From Streptomyces xantholiticus (GTDB lineage: Bacteria; Actinomycetota; Actinomycetes; Streptomycetales; Streptomycetaceae): a stretch of DNA of 64,000 nucleotides. The stretch covers positions 1-64,000 of the forward strand of contig NZ_BMWB01000006.1 in NCBI RefSeq assembly GCF_014651015.1, in the 5' to 3' direction. The notes below the pieces were generated by a model, which saw only the letters and a program-made list of their open reading frames with translations, was not told the DNA's origin and did not search any database. A program made the position numbers and the translations under genes. Positions 54,744 to 64,000 of this stretch are shown here, one piece after another. How positions within the stretch are numbered: position 1 is the stretch's first letter; each line of letters begins with the position of its first letter.

Positions 54744-55826
54744 TCAGTCCTTGGTGGCGACGTAGTAGACGTTGAGCGGGTCGCCCTCCACGGCCTTGAT
54801 GTCGACATCGGTGAATCCGGCGTCCTTGAGCATCCGGACGGCCGTCTCCTCGCCCCAGACCGTGCCGAGTCCGGCTCCGCCGGTGCTCAGCGAGGTCGTC
54901 ATGCAGTAGAAGACCGAGAAGCCGAAGAGTGCGGGCCCGAAGGGGTGCCCGATGTTCTTCTCCAGACGGCTGGAGGCGGCGATGTCGCCCATGAGGAAGG
55001 TGCCGTCCTCCCGCAGGCAGTTCGCGATCGCCGCCAGCGTGGCGTCCGGCCTCGCCAGGTCGTGGATCACGTCGAACGCGGTGATCAGGTCGTACTCGCC
55101 GGTGATCTCCGTCGAGTCGCCGATCGTGAAGTGCACATTGCCGAGCCCCAGGCGGGCTGCCTCCGCGCGGCCGGCCTCGATGCCGGCCTCCGACCGGTCC
55201 CGGCCGTGGAACCGGCTGGCGTCGAAGGCCTTCGCCAGTACGACCGGTGCGTGGCCCTGTCCGGTGCCCACGTCGAGGACGTCGATACCGTCGTGGAGCC
55301 GTTCGGTGAGGCCGGGTACGAGCGGGACGATGGTGTCCACGAGCGACCGGTCGTAGACCCGGGCCGTCTCCTCGGCCTGCAGGGACTGGAATCTCGGATA
55401 GGCCGAGTACGGCACCCCTCCGCCGTCGCGGAAGCAGCGCACGACCTCCTGCTCGACCCCGCCCATCAGCCCGATGTACTGCATCATGCCCGCCAGGTTG
55501 TCCGGCCCGGCCGCGGCGGTCAGGGAAGCGGCGTGCTCGGGCGGCAGCCGGTACGTCTCGCCGTGCGGCTCGTACTCGACGACACCGCCGACGACCATGC
55601 CGCCCAGCCACTCGCGGACATAACGCTCGTCGAGATCGGCCGACTTGGCGATCTCCTCGCTTCTCGACGGCGGCAGACCGGCGAGGGTCTCGAACAGGCC
55701 GGTCTGATGGCCGACGCTGATGAGCAGGGCCAGCGCGCCCTTGTTCAGCACGTCGACCACTTCACCGGCGAACGCCTCCTGCTTGGCGAGGTCGGGTGCC
55801 GCCTGCTGTGCGTCGGAGATCGACAT
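54744..55826 (-). CDS. SAM-dependent methyltransferase
   Basis: A 360-residue class I methyltransferase. The N-terminal 130 residues are a winged-helix-like dimerisation domain (GLPPSRSEEIAKSADLDERY, VREWLGGMVVGGVVEYEPHG), as in the group resembling O-methyltransferases and C20 methyltransferases. The SAM motif is IDVLDVGTGQGHAPVVLAKA, with the second acid in FHGRDRSEAG and post-motifs EYDLITAFDVIHDL and DGTFLMGDIAAS. ATG 55826 follows AAGGAG. Substrate unknown; there are no neighbours in a pathway. Confidence 0.88.
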   Translation of the reverse strand: MSISDAQQAAPDLAKQEAFAGEVVDVLNKGALALLISVGHQTGLFETLAGLPPSRSEEIAKSADLDERYVREWLGGMVVGGVVEYEPHGETYRLPPEHAASLTAAAGPDNLAGMMQYIGLMGGVEQEVVRCFRDGGGVPYSAYPRFQSLQAEETARVYDRSLVDTIVPLVPGLTERLHDGIDVLDVGTGQGHAPVVLAKAFDASRFHGRDRSEAGIEAGRAEAARLGLGNVHFTIGDSTEITGEYDLITAFDVIHDLARPDATLAAIANCLREDGTFLMGDIAASSRLEKNIGHPFGPALFGFSVFYCMTTSLSTGGAGLGTVWGEETAVRMLKDAGFTDVDIKAVEGDPLNVYYVATKD

Positions 55827-56112
55827 GACCGCTCCTTCCACCGGGCTGCTGGGGCGCGCCGGCGGGACCGGCCCGCAACTGCCACATTACGCCGGAATCC
55901 GGACCGGGGTCCTTACGGAAAGGGGAACGACCGGCCCGGGCCGCCGGTACGCAAAGGCGTTGCGGGAGCGCTCCCAGCACCGGCGCCTCATGCCCTGGAC
56001 CGCCGATTGTCCGACGCATCTGCACATCGAACTGCTGAACTCCTTTCAGGGAGGCGGCATTGGGGAAGTTGAGGGGGATCCCGGCGACACGGGCAAGGTG
56101 GGTGCGTGATCG
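55827..56112. other. Gene-free spacer
   Basis: About 290 bases between divergent genes. No gene or repeat recognised; it should contain the methyltransferase promoter. Confidence 0.35.
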
Positions 56113-56118
56113 TAGAGT
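56113..56118 (+). promoter_or_regulatory. -10 element TAGAGT, leaderless start
   Basis: TAGAGT ends 7 bases before the ATG at 56126; no Shine-Dalgarno sequence is present. Confidence 0.45.
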
Positions 56119-56125
56119 GACGGGC

Positions 56126-56854
56126 ATGGACAGACACGTGAGGTTCGAACGGCTGCACAACTTCCGGGACTTGGGCGGCTACGCCACCGCCGACGGCCGC
56201 AGCGTCGGATACGGGACGCTCTACCGGTCCGACTCGCTCTCCAAGCTTCAGGGAGCGGACTGGGACCGCTTCCTGACGCTCGGCGTGCATACGGTGATAG
56301 ATCTGCGCTACCCGTGGGAGATCGAGGCGAAGGGCCGTGTCCCGGAGAGCGAAGGCCTCGCGTACCTCAACCTCAGCGTGGAACACCGACCGTACGACCA
56401 GGCCGAGATCTCACCGGACGTGGACCCCTGGCGATATCTGGCCGACCGCTATGCCGAAGTGTCGCTGGACGGCGCCAAGGAGCTCCGACGGGCGCTCGAG
56501 GTGATCGCGGAGGACGGCGGCCCGCTGGTCTTCCACTGCGCCTCCGGCAAGGACCGCACGGGGCTGCTCGCCGCTCTTGTACTGTCCCTCGCCGGTGTCG
56601 CGGAGGACGACATCGCGGCGGACTTCGCGCTCACGGAACTCGCCACGGAACGCCTGCGGGCCGACTGGCGCGCGGCACACCCGGGCCGGGACCTCGTCTG
56701 GCCCGGGTACGGCCGGGCGCCCGAGGAGATCATCCGGCTGTTCCTCGCCGACCTGGCGGCCGCGTACGGCTCCGTGCAGGGATACGTCACCGGGCACCTC
56801 GGCGTCGACGAGGAGACGATCGACCGGTTGCGCGCACGGCTGCTGACGGGCTGA
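56126..56854 (+). CDS. Tyrosine/serine protein phosphatase
   Basis: A 242-residue atypical protein phosphatase of the LipA/PtpB-like Y_phosphatase3 type. The P-loop is HCASGKDRTG (C-x5-R), near residue 146. The N-terminal motif FRDLGGYATADGRSVGYGTL, typical of this family, is followed by YRSDSLSKL and VIDLRYPWEIEAKG. The mechanism is phospho-cysteine transfer. No signal peptide is seen, so it is cytoplasmic. A TAGAGT box 7 bases upstream suggests a leaderless mRNA. It is convergent with a GNAT acetyltransferase. Confidence 0.9.
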   Translation: MDRHVRFERLHNFRDLGGYATADGRSVGYGTLYRSDSLSKLQGADWDRFLTLGVHTVIDLRYPWEIEAKGRVPESEGLAYLNLSVEHRPYDQAEISPDVDPWRYLADRYAEVSLDGAKELRRALEVIAEDGGPLVFHCASGKDRTGLLAALVLSLAGVAEDDIAADFALTELATERLRADWRAAHPGRDLVWPGYGRAPEEIIRLFLADLAAAYGSVQGYVTGHLGVDEETIDRLRARLLTG

Positions 56855-56859
56855 GCCGG

Positions 56860-57360
56860 TCAGGGGACGGGGAGCAGCAGCTCCGGGCGGTCCCACATGA
56901 CGGCCGGCGGGCAGGCTTCGACGGTGCCCGTCCGCCGTGCGCCCACGCTCAGATAGAACCCCTCCGCCGGGGGATGCGCGACGACTCGGACGCCGTCGAG
57001 ACCGGCCGCGCGGGCCCGGCCGGTCATGTGGTCGATCAGGAGACGGCCGATGCCCTGCCCCTGTGCGTCGTCGGCGACGAACATCAGGTCCAGCTCGGGC
57101 GGCGACAGCACCAGGGAGTAGAAGCCGAGCACCCTGCCGCTCTCGTCGGCGGCGACGAACACCTCGTGCGCCTCCATGTAGTCCGGGCCCACGCGGTATC
57201 CGTACACCATCGGGGCGTAGTGCCCCTGGTAGGCGCCGGACCCGCGCACCATCCGGGTGAGCCGCTTGGCGTCCTGACCGGTCGCCCGTCGGATCGCGGG
57301 GGCTCCAGGGCGGCCGGGGCGCTGCTCGGCGGCACCGTTCGCCGTCAGGGGTGAAGTCAT
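56860..57360 (-). CDS. GNAT-family N-acetyltransferase
   Basis: A 166-residue acetyltransferase with the acetyl-CoA-binding motif DAQGQGIGRLLIDHMTGRAR and the conserved strand pattern RVLGFYSLVLSPPELDLMFV. The substrate is unknown. The gene carries a CATACT -10 box 6 bases before the ATG at 57360, so it may be leaderless. Its stop is only 5 bases from that of the convergent phosphatase. Confidence 0.85.
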   Translation of the reverse strand: MTSPLTANGAAEQRPGRPGAPAIRRATGQDAKRLTRMVRGSGAYQGHYAPMVYGYRVGPDYMEAHEVFVAADESGRVLGFYSLVLSPPELDLMFVADDAQGQGIGRLLIDHMTGRARAAGLDGVRVVAHPPAEGFYLSVGARRTGTVEACPPAVMWDRPELLLPVP

Positions 57361-57669
57361 GGAACGAGTATGACGCGCCCCCGTGCCGGTCGGGTACCGA
57401 CGGCCGTCCGGCCGCCGTGGTCTCCCTGTGGCCTTCCACGAACGCACGGGCCCGTCGCACCGGCGGCTCGTGGTGCAACCGGCGCGCGCAACGAGAAGGC
57501 CATCGCCCGTACGGTCCGCTCCGGCTTCGTCCTCGGACCGAGGTGGACGACCCGGAGAAGCGGGCCCGGCTCACCTTCCCCCGACCGCGCCGCCTTCGAG
57601 CGGCCTGTTCCGGGCGCCTCGCCGGAACGGGGTGGGCGGGTTCGGCCGTACCCGCCTTCCCCCTCCGCT
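57361..57669. other. Gene-free spacer with GNAT promoter
   Basis: About 310 bases. CATACT on the minus strand (57372 down to 57367) is a good -10 for the acetyltransferase. No gene recognised in the rest. Confidence 0.4.
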
Positions 57670-59913
<2,244 letters not shown>

Positions 59914-59999
59914 TTACGGCCCCTCGCTCCCTGTGCAACAGTCGTACCCGGTCCCTGTCCCAGACCCTGGCCGTGGCCGCGTTTGTATCGGAGTACGAC

Positions 60000-61424
60000 A
60001 TGCCGTCCCATGTGTTCGCGGACCGCTCCGCCCAGCCACCCGAGCGCGGAGACGTCGACGCGCTGATCACCCGGACGCGCATACTCCGTGGGGACGTCGA
60101 CGCGGTGCGCCCGGACGGCGCATCGACGGAGGACGACCCGCAGGGCCGCTGGCAGCGCGCCCTGTGCGACCTGGCGCTCCATCATCTCGACGATCTGGGC
60201 GCCCACTTGGGGCAGCTGAAGGAAGGGCTTCCCCAAGAGGCGGCCGACGCGTTCGCCGACGAGCTCGCCGAGTACGAGGCCGACGGCGCGGCCCGCACCG
60301 GCTCGCTGCTCAGCCGGGTCGGCAGCGCCGAGTGGAACCTCCTCACCGACGAGGTGAGCTGGTCCGACGAGCTGTACCGGATCCTGGGGCGCGATCCTCG
60401 CAGCGGGCCCATGTCGCTGGACGAGATGCCGTCCGTGGTGTTCGCGGAGGACCAGCCGCTGCTGACCGCCATGGTGACGGACTGTCTTGTCGACGGCCGC
60501 CCCATCGACGGCGAGTTCCGTCTCGTACGGCCCGACGGCCGGGTGCGCACCGTGCACATGATGGGCGAGCCGGTGCTCGACGCGGACGGGTGCACCGCGT
60601 CGATGTGGGCCGTCCTGCGGGACGTCAGCGAACTGCGCCGCAGCCAGCGGGCCGTGCGGGAGACCATGGACTGGTTGCAGCGGCGGCAGCACATGGAGCA
60701 GACCGAGCGCCGGATCGCGGCCGAGATTCAGGAAGCGGTGCTCCCTCCGCGCACCGGCTTCCCTGCAGGTGGCGCCGCGTTACTGGACATCGCGGCCCAC
60801 TACCTCCCCTCCTCGAAGAGCACGCTCGTCGGCGGCAACTGGTACGACACGCTCCAACTGCCGGGCGGTGACACGCTCTTGAGCGTCGGCGAACTGACCG
60901 GCCATGGAGTGAGCACCACGTCCGCCGTGGCGATGCTGCTGGGCGCGCTGCGCGGCATGGCCGTGGCCGGCATCCGGCCGGGGCCGCTGATGACGCACCT
61001 CAACCAACTGCTCGAAGCCTCAGCACAGCCCGCCCTCGGCAGCGCGGTCTGCTGCAGTTACGCGCCTTCGACCCGGACCCTCTCGTGGGCGCAGGCTGGA
61101 CACCCCGCCCCTCTGCTGTTCCGCGACGGCACGGGGCAGGCGCTGGCGGCGCCGGACGGCGTACTCCTCGGTGCGACCGGCGGCGCGGTGTACGAGCAGG
61201 CCGAAGTCGCCCTCCAGCCCGGCGATCTGCTGGTGCTGCACACCGACGGCCTGACCCGCCCGAGCGCTGCGTCCGAGGTCGGCGCGGACCGGCTGACGGC
61301 ATTGGCAGCACGGTTCGCCCGAGCCGAGGACGCGTCGGGATGCGTTCGTGCGATGCTCGAGGAGTTCGGTGCGCAGGAGCGCGAGGGGGACGCCTGTGTG
61401 ATGGTGGCAAGGGTCATCGGGTAG
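60000..61424 (+). CDS. PAS plus degenerate SpoIIE-type protein
   Basis: A 474-residue protein: a helical N-terminal region, a PAS domain (about residues 100-215, SAEWNLLTDEVSWSDELYRI) and a PP2C/SpoIIE-type C-terminus. Metal-binding acids are altered: GGNWYD replaces GGDWYD, GELTGHG replaces GDVxGHG, and the terminal DD reads EGDACVMV. It is probably a pseudophosphatase or a weak enzyme. ATG 60000 follows GGAG with 6-base spacing. Codon 261 is TTA (60780-60782), so translation may depend on the bldA tRNA. Confidence 0.85.
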   Translation: MPSHVFADRSAQPPERGDVDALITRTRILRGDVDAVRPDGASTEDDPQGRWQRALCDLALHHLDDLGAHLGQLKEGLPQEAADAFADELAEYEADGAARTGSLLSRVGSAEWNLLTDEVSWSDELYRILGRDPRSGPMSLDEMPSVVFAEDQPLLTAMVTDCLVDGRPIDGEFRLVRPDGRVRTVHMMGEPVLDADGCTASMWAVLRDVSELRRSQRAVRETMDWLQRRQHMEQTERRIAAEIQEAVLPPRTGFPAGGAALLDIAAHYLPSSKSTLVGGNWYDTLQLPGGDTLLSVGELTGHGVSTTSAVAMLLGALRGMAVAGIRPGPLMTHLNQLLEASAQPALGSAVCCSYAPSTRTLSWAQAGHPAPLLFRDGTGQALAAPDGVLLGATGGAVYEQAEVALQPGDLLVLHTDGLTRPSAASEVGADRLTALAARFARAEDASGCVRAMLEEFGAQEREGDACVMVARVIG

Positions 61425-61466
61425 CTGCCGGCCGCGGTACGGCCGAGGGGGCAGATCCCGTGAGGG

Positions 61467-62960
61467 TCAGATCTCCGCGTTCCTCGGCCTCGGCATGTCG
61501 CCGCGAGGCAGCGCGATCTCGATCTCCTCACGAAGGTCCTCGATCTTCGCGTATCCGGCGTACTGCCCGGTGAGACGGTACATCTCGCGCAGCCTGTCCC
61601 AGGTCCGGTGCGAGGAGGTCTCCCCCATCGACACCAGCGCGAGCCGGGCGTAACGGTCGGCCTGCTCAGGGTCGTCGGCGATGAAACACGCGGAGGCCAG
61701 CGAGATGTAGTCGAAGATCTTCGAGCGCTGACGGCCGCCCTCGCGCAACTGCAGCGCCTGCTTGGCATGTTTCTGCGCGATACCGGCCGCCGCCGGCTCG
61801 TGGTCGGCGAGCGTGCGGTACGCCAGCGCCTGCATGCCGTGGAGGTCGGCCTCGTCGAACATCTGCATCCAGCTGGGCGGGGGAACATCGCCCTTGTCGG
61901 AGACGAACAGCTCCTCCGCCTCGCCGAGGGTGCGGCGCATGGCCTGACCGTGGCCCATGGACGCCTGCGCCCAGGCCTCGATGGTGTGCAGCATCGCGCG
62001 GGTGCGCGGCAGGGTCTGTTCCCCGGAGCCGGACTTGGCGAGCTTCATCAGGTCGAGCGCGTCGTCCGGGCGGCCCAGATGGACCATCTGGCGGGCCGCA
62101 CGCGACAGCGCCTCACCGGCGCGGGGCCGGTCGCCGCCTTCTCTGGCCGCATGGGCGGCGATGACGAAGTACTTCTGGGCGGTGGGTTCGAGGCCGACGT
62201 CGTGGGACATCCAGCCGGCGAGCACCGCGAGGTTGGCGGCGACGCCCCACAGGCGCCGCTGGAGGTGGTCGGGGTGCCGGTAGGCGAGCATGCCGCCCAC
62301 CTCGTTGAGCTGTCCCACCACCGCTTTACGCTGCAGTCCGCCGCCGCGGGCGGCGTCCCAGGCGCGGAACACCTCGACGGAACGCTCCAGCGCCTCGATC
62401 TCCTGCGACCCGATGGGGGCGGCCTCGTAGCGGTCGTACCCGGCGGAGTCGGTGTGCAGAACTTCAAAGGTGCGGGCGGCGCCCCGGGGCGTCGCCGGAT
62501 CGGTCTTGAGCCAGTCGTGCATGGCGCTGCTGAGTGCTGAGCCCGCGGCAAGCGCCGCGCCCGCGCCCACCAGGCCGCGTCGGTTGAGCATGAGGTCCAT
62601 TCCCGTGAATTCGGTGAGGACCGCCGCCGTACGGTCGGGCGCCCAGGGCAGACCGTCAGGGTTGTCGGTGCCCTGGACGTTCCGCCGCTTACCCGTTCGC
62701 CCGCTCCGTGCGAACCCGAGGTCCTCGATGGTCACGACACGACCGAGTCGCTCGGTGAACAGAGCTGCCAGCACCTTGGGCACGGGATCGCGCGGGGTCT
62801 CCCCCATGTCGATCCAACGCCGGACCCGCGAAGTGTCGGTCGCCAGCTGCGGATGGCCCATGGCGGCCGCCTGCCGGTTCACGAGTCTTGCGAGCTCCCC
62901 CTTGGACCAGCCGGCCAGGCCGAACAAGTCGCACAGGCGGGTGTTGGGTTCTCTGCTCAC
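61467..62960 (-). CDS. NsdA-like regulator
   Basis: A 497-residue protein strongly resembling NsdA, a negative regulator of differentiation and antibiotic production in Streptomyces. Shared features are WSKGELARLVNRQAAAMGHP, DTSRVRRWIDMGETPRDPVP, and in the TPR part RRKAVVGQLNEVGGM-like segments and WMSHDVGLEPTAQKYFVIAA, ARQMVHLGRPDDALDL. The N-terminal part is helix-turn-helix-like and the rest consists of TPR helices. GTG 62960 is chosen because of GGGGG upstream; an upstream GTG at 62993 adds 11 residues. It may be a paralogue of NsdA rather than NsdA itself. Confidence 0.85.
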   Translation of the reverse strand: MSREPNTRLCDLFGLAGWSKGELARLVNRQAAAMGHPQLATDTSRVRRWIDMGETPRDPVPKVLAALFTERLGRVVTIEDLGFARSGRTGKRRNVQGTDNPDGLPWAPDRTAAVLTEFTGMDLMLNRRGLVGAGAALAAGSALSSAMHDWLKTDPATPRGAARTFEVLHTDSAGYDRYEAAPIGSQEIEALERSVEVFRAWDAARGGGLQRKAVVGQLNEVGGMLAYRHPDHLQRRLWGVAANLAVLAGWMSHDVGLEPTAQKYFVIAAHAAREGGDRPRAGEALSRAARQMVHLGRPDDALDLMKLAKSGSGEQTLPRTRAMLHTIEAWAQASMGHGQAMRRTLGEAEELFVSDKGDVPPPSWMQMFDEADLHGMQALAYRTLADHEPAAAGIAQKHAKQALQLREGGRQRSKIFDYISLASACFIADDPEQADRYARLALVSMGETSSHRTWDRLREMYRLTGQYAGYAKIEDLREEIEIALPRGDMPRPRNAEI

Positions 62961-63021
62961 GTCAAGCCCCCAGGTTCTCGGCTGAGTTGACACTAACCCG
63001 CCGGCATGGGGCGGGCGACTA

Positions 63022-63049
63022 TTCGCCAGGGTTCGCCAGGGTTCGCCAG
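63022..63049. repeat. TTCGCCAGGG iterated repeat
   Basis: Three tandem copies with exact 10-base period (the last partial) in the 234-base divergent region between the NsdA-like and phosphotransferase-like genes. A repeat of one helical turn suggests a binding array. Confidence 0.5.
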
Positions 63050-63194
63050 ATGGTGTGCCACCCGCGACGCGGTGTCAGGTATGAATGCGCCACCTCGTCC
63101 CCTCTGCCGGGGGCACATTCCCCAGGGTGTTACCCATGGCATATGGGGCGGGGCCGCGCACGCAACTGTCGGCACACGAAGGGATCTGTCTCCC

Positions 63195-64000
63195 ATGTAC
63201 ACAGCATCGTCCTCCGTGTCCGCCCCGCCCCGGCTGCAGCAGCGCAACGCGTTCACGGCCGGCACCGGACCGTATCCCCGGCCCGTCGAGGCCGGCCGGG
63301 CGCCCAGACCGGCCGGCACCGTCGGCCGCCCCCTCAGCGGGAGAATCGACTTGTCCGGCCCTCAGGGCGCGCAGCTGCGCAAGGCTGTCGCGTCGGTGCA
63401 CCGGATCTGCCCGGAGTTCAACCCGGTGCAGGTCCTGCGCCGCAGCGGACGATCCGTGCTGATCGTCGGAACGACGGGGCGTACCACGGCGGTCGCCAAG
63501 TGCTTACTGGACCACTCGCCGGCGTGGTCCGAGCGGCTGCGCCACGAAATAGCGTCCTACCGCGCCTTCGTGCGGCACCGGCCGCCGGTGCGGGTCCCGC
63601 GACTCATCGCGGCGGACCCGGAGAACTGCACGCTGGTGATCGAGCGGATGGCGGGACGGCCCGCGGCCCTGACCCGGCATCCGGTGGAGGCCCCGCCCCG
63701 TGCGGACCTGCGCGCCGTGCTGGGCGCGATCGTACGGCTGGGCAGCTGGCGCCCGCCGGCCGGGATGTTCGACGCCCCGCTGGACTACGGGTCGCGGATC
63801 TCGCGTTACCACGAGCTGGGGCTGTTCACCGACCGGGACCTGGGCGACCTGCAGAAGCTGCTGCACGGTCTGGCACAGGCCGGGGGCAGGCAGGGAATGG
63901 GGCAGTTCTGTCACGGGGACGCACTGCTCTCCAACATCCTGCTGTCGCCCACGGGTCCTGTGCTGGTCGACTGGGAGCACGCCGGCTGGTATCTGCCCGG
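63195..64000 (+). CDS. Aminoglycoside-phosphotransferase-fold protein (truncated by window)
   Basis: At least 268 residues of an APH/choline-kinase-like protein, cut by the window end. Catalytic features are [20 protein letters not shown] (Brenner's motif) and LVDWEHAGW for metal binding. The N-terminal lobe has the Lys-bearing strand [11 protein letters not shown]. The substrate is unknown; such proteins phosphorylate small metabolites or antibiotics. ATG 63195 has GAAGGGA upstream. Codon 104 is TTA (63504-63506), a possible bldA control point. It is divergent from an NsdA-like regulator. Confidence 0.85.
   Translation, partial: MYTASSSVSAPPRLQQRNAFTAGTGPYPRPVEAGRAPRPAGTVGRPLSGRIDLSGPQGAQLRKAVASVHRICPEFNPVQVLRRSGRSVLIVGTTGRTTAVAKCLLDHSPAWSERLRHEIASYRAFVRHRPPVRVPRLIAADPENCTLVIERMAGRPAALTRHPVEAPPRADLRAVLGAIVRLGSWRPPAGMFDAPLDYGSRISRYHELGLFTDRDLGDLQKLLHGLAQAGGRQGMGQFCHGDALLSNILLSPTGPVLVDWEHAGWYLP

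Overview
The window is very GC-rich, with long overlapping antisense frames, frequent GTG starts, several leaderless-looking promoters and two in-frame TTA codons. Together with gas-vesicle genes, a CatR-type Fur protein, an NsdA-like regulator and many SpoIIE-type phosphatases, this points to a Streptomyces (or very close relative) chromosome, probably an accessory or arm region. That is inference from gene content. No rRNA, tRNA, CRISPR array or intact insertion sequence was recognised.

Layout. 1-4.4 kb: an MMPL/RND exporter divergent from a DesK-type histidine kinase and LuxR-type response regulator. 4.5-10.4 kb: an IS5-type transposase remnant, a large LAL-type LuxR regulator, a cytochrome P450 and a class I terpene cyclase, all on the minus strand; this looks like a compact sesquiterpenoid locus. 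10.9-14.4 kb: a GAF/PAS/SpoIIE phosphatase and a secreted lamin-tail protein. 15-18.1 kb: the lutABC lactate-oxidation operon followed by a broken PucR-type regulator. 19-24.7 kb: a Tat-exported multicopper oxidase, a PatB/MalY-type PLP enzyme, a CorA magnesium channel, a STAS protein and a dead siderophore permease. 24.7-30.2 kb: an acyl-CoA dehydrogenase, a PadR repressor with a clear palindromic operator, an FAD monooxygenase and a second P450. 30.2-33.3 kb: a CatR-like peroxide repressor divergent from katG. 33.4-41 kb: an AI-2E family permease, a small membrane protein, glutamine cyclotransferase, an orphan FhaA N-terminal domain, a GDSL hydrolase/PadR pair divergent from a SnoaL-like protein, a CAP protein and a decayed DinB gene.

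40.8-61.4 kb reads as a stress and dormancy block. It holds small envelope and stress proteins (DUF6381, DUF3618, DUF1469, DUF3140, DUF6480, DUF5709), a BrkB-family membrane protein, a complete but compact gas-vesicle operon gvpO-A-F-G-J-L-S-K behind a SigB-like promoter, a UdgX uracil-DNA glycosylase, a phosphoribosyltransferase and a multidomain sensor/phosphatase/anti-sigma kinase of the OsaC type. A methyltransferase, a tyrosine phosphatase, a GNAT acetyltransferase, a divergent NAD-dependent DNA ligase and a degenerate SpoIIE-like protein follow. The window ends with an NsdA-like regulator divergent from a truncated aminoglycoside-phosphotransferase-fold gene that carries a TTA codon.

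Functional reading: the phosphatase/kinase proteins probably feed a SigB-type general stress circuit whose output includes the gvp operon. The terpene, lut, katG and PadR loci are independent cassettes. Four gene remnants (IS5 transposase, PucR, FecCD permease, DinB) show ongoing gene decay.
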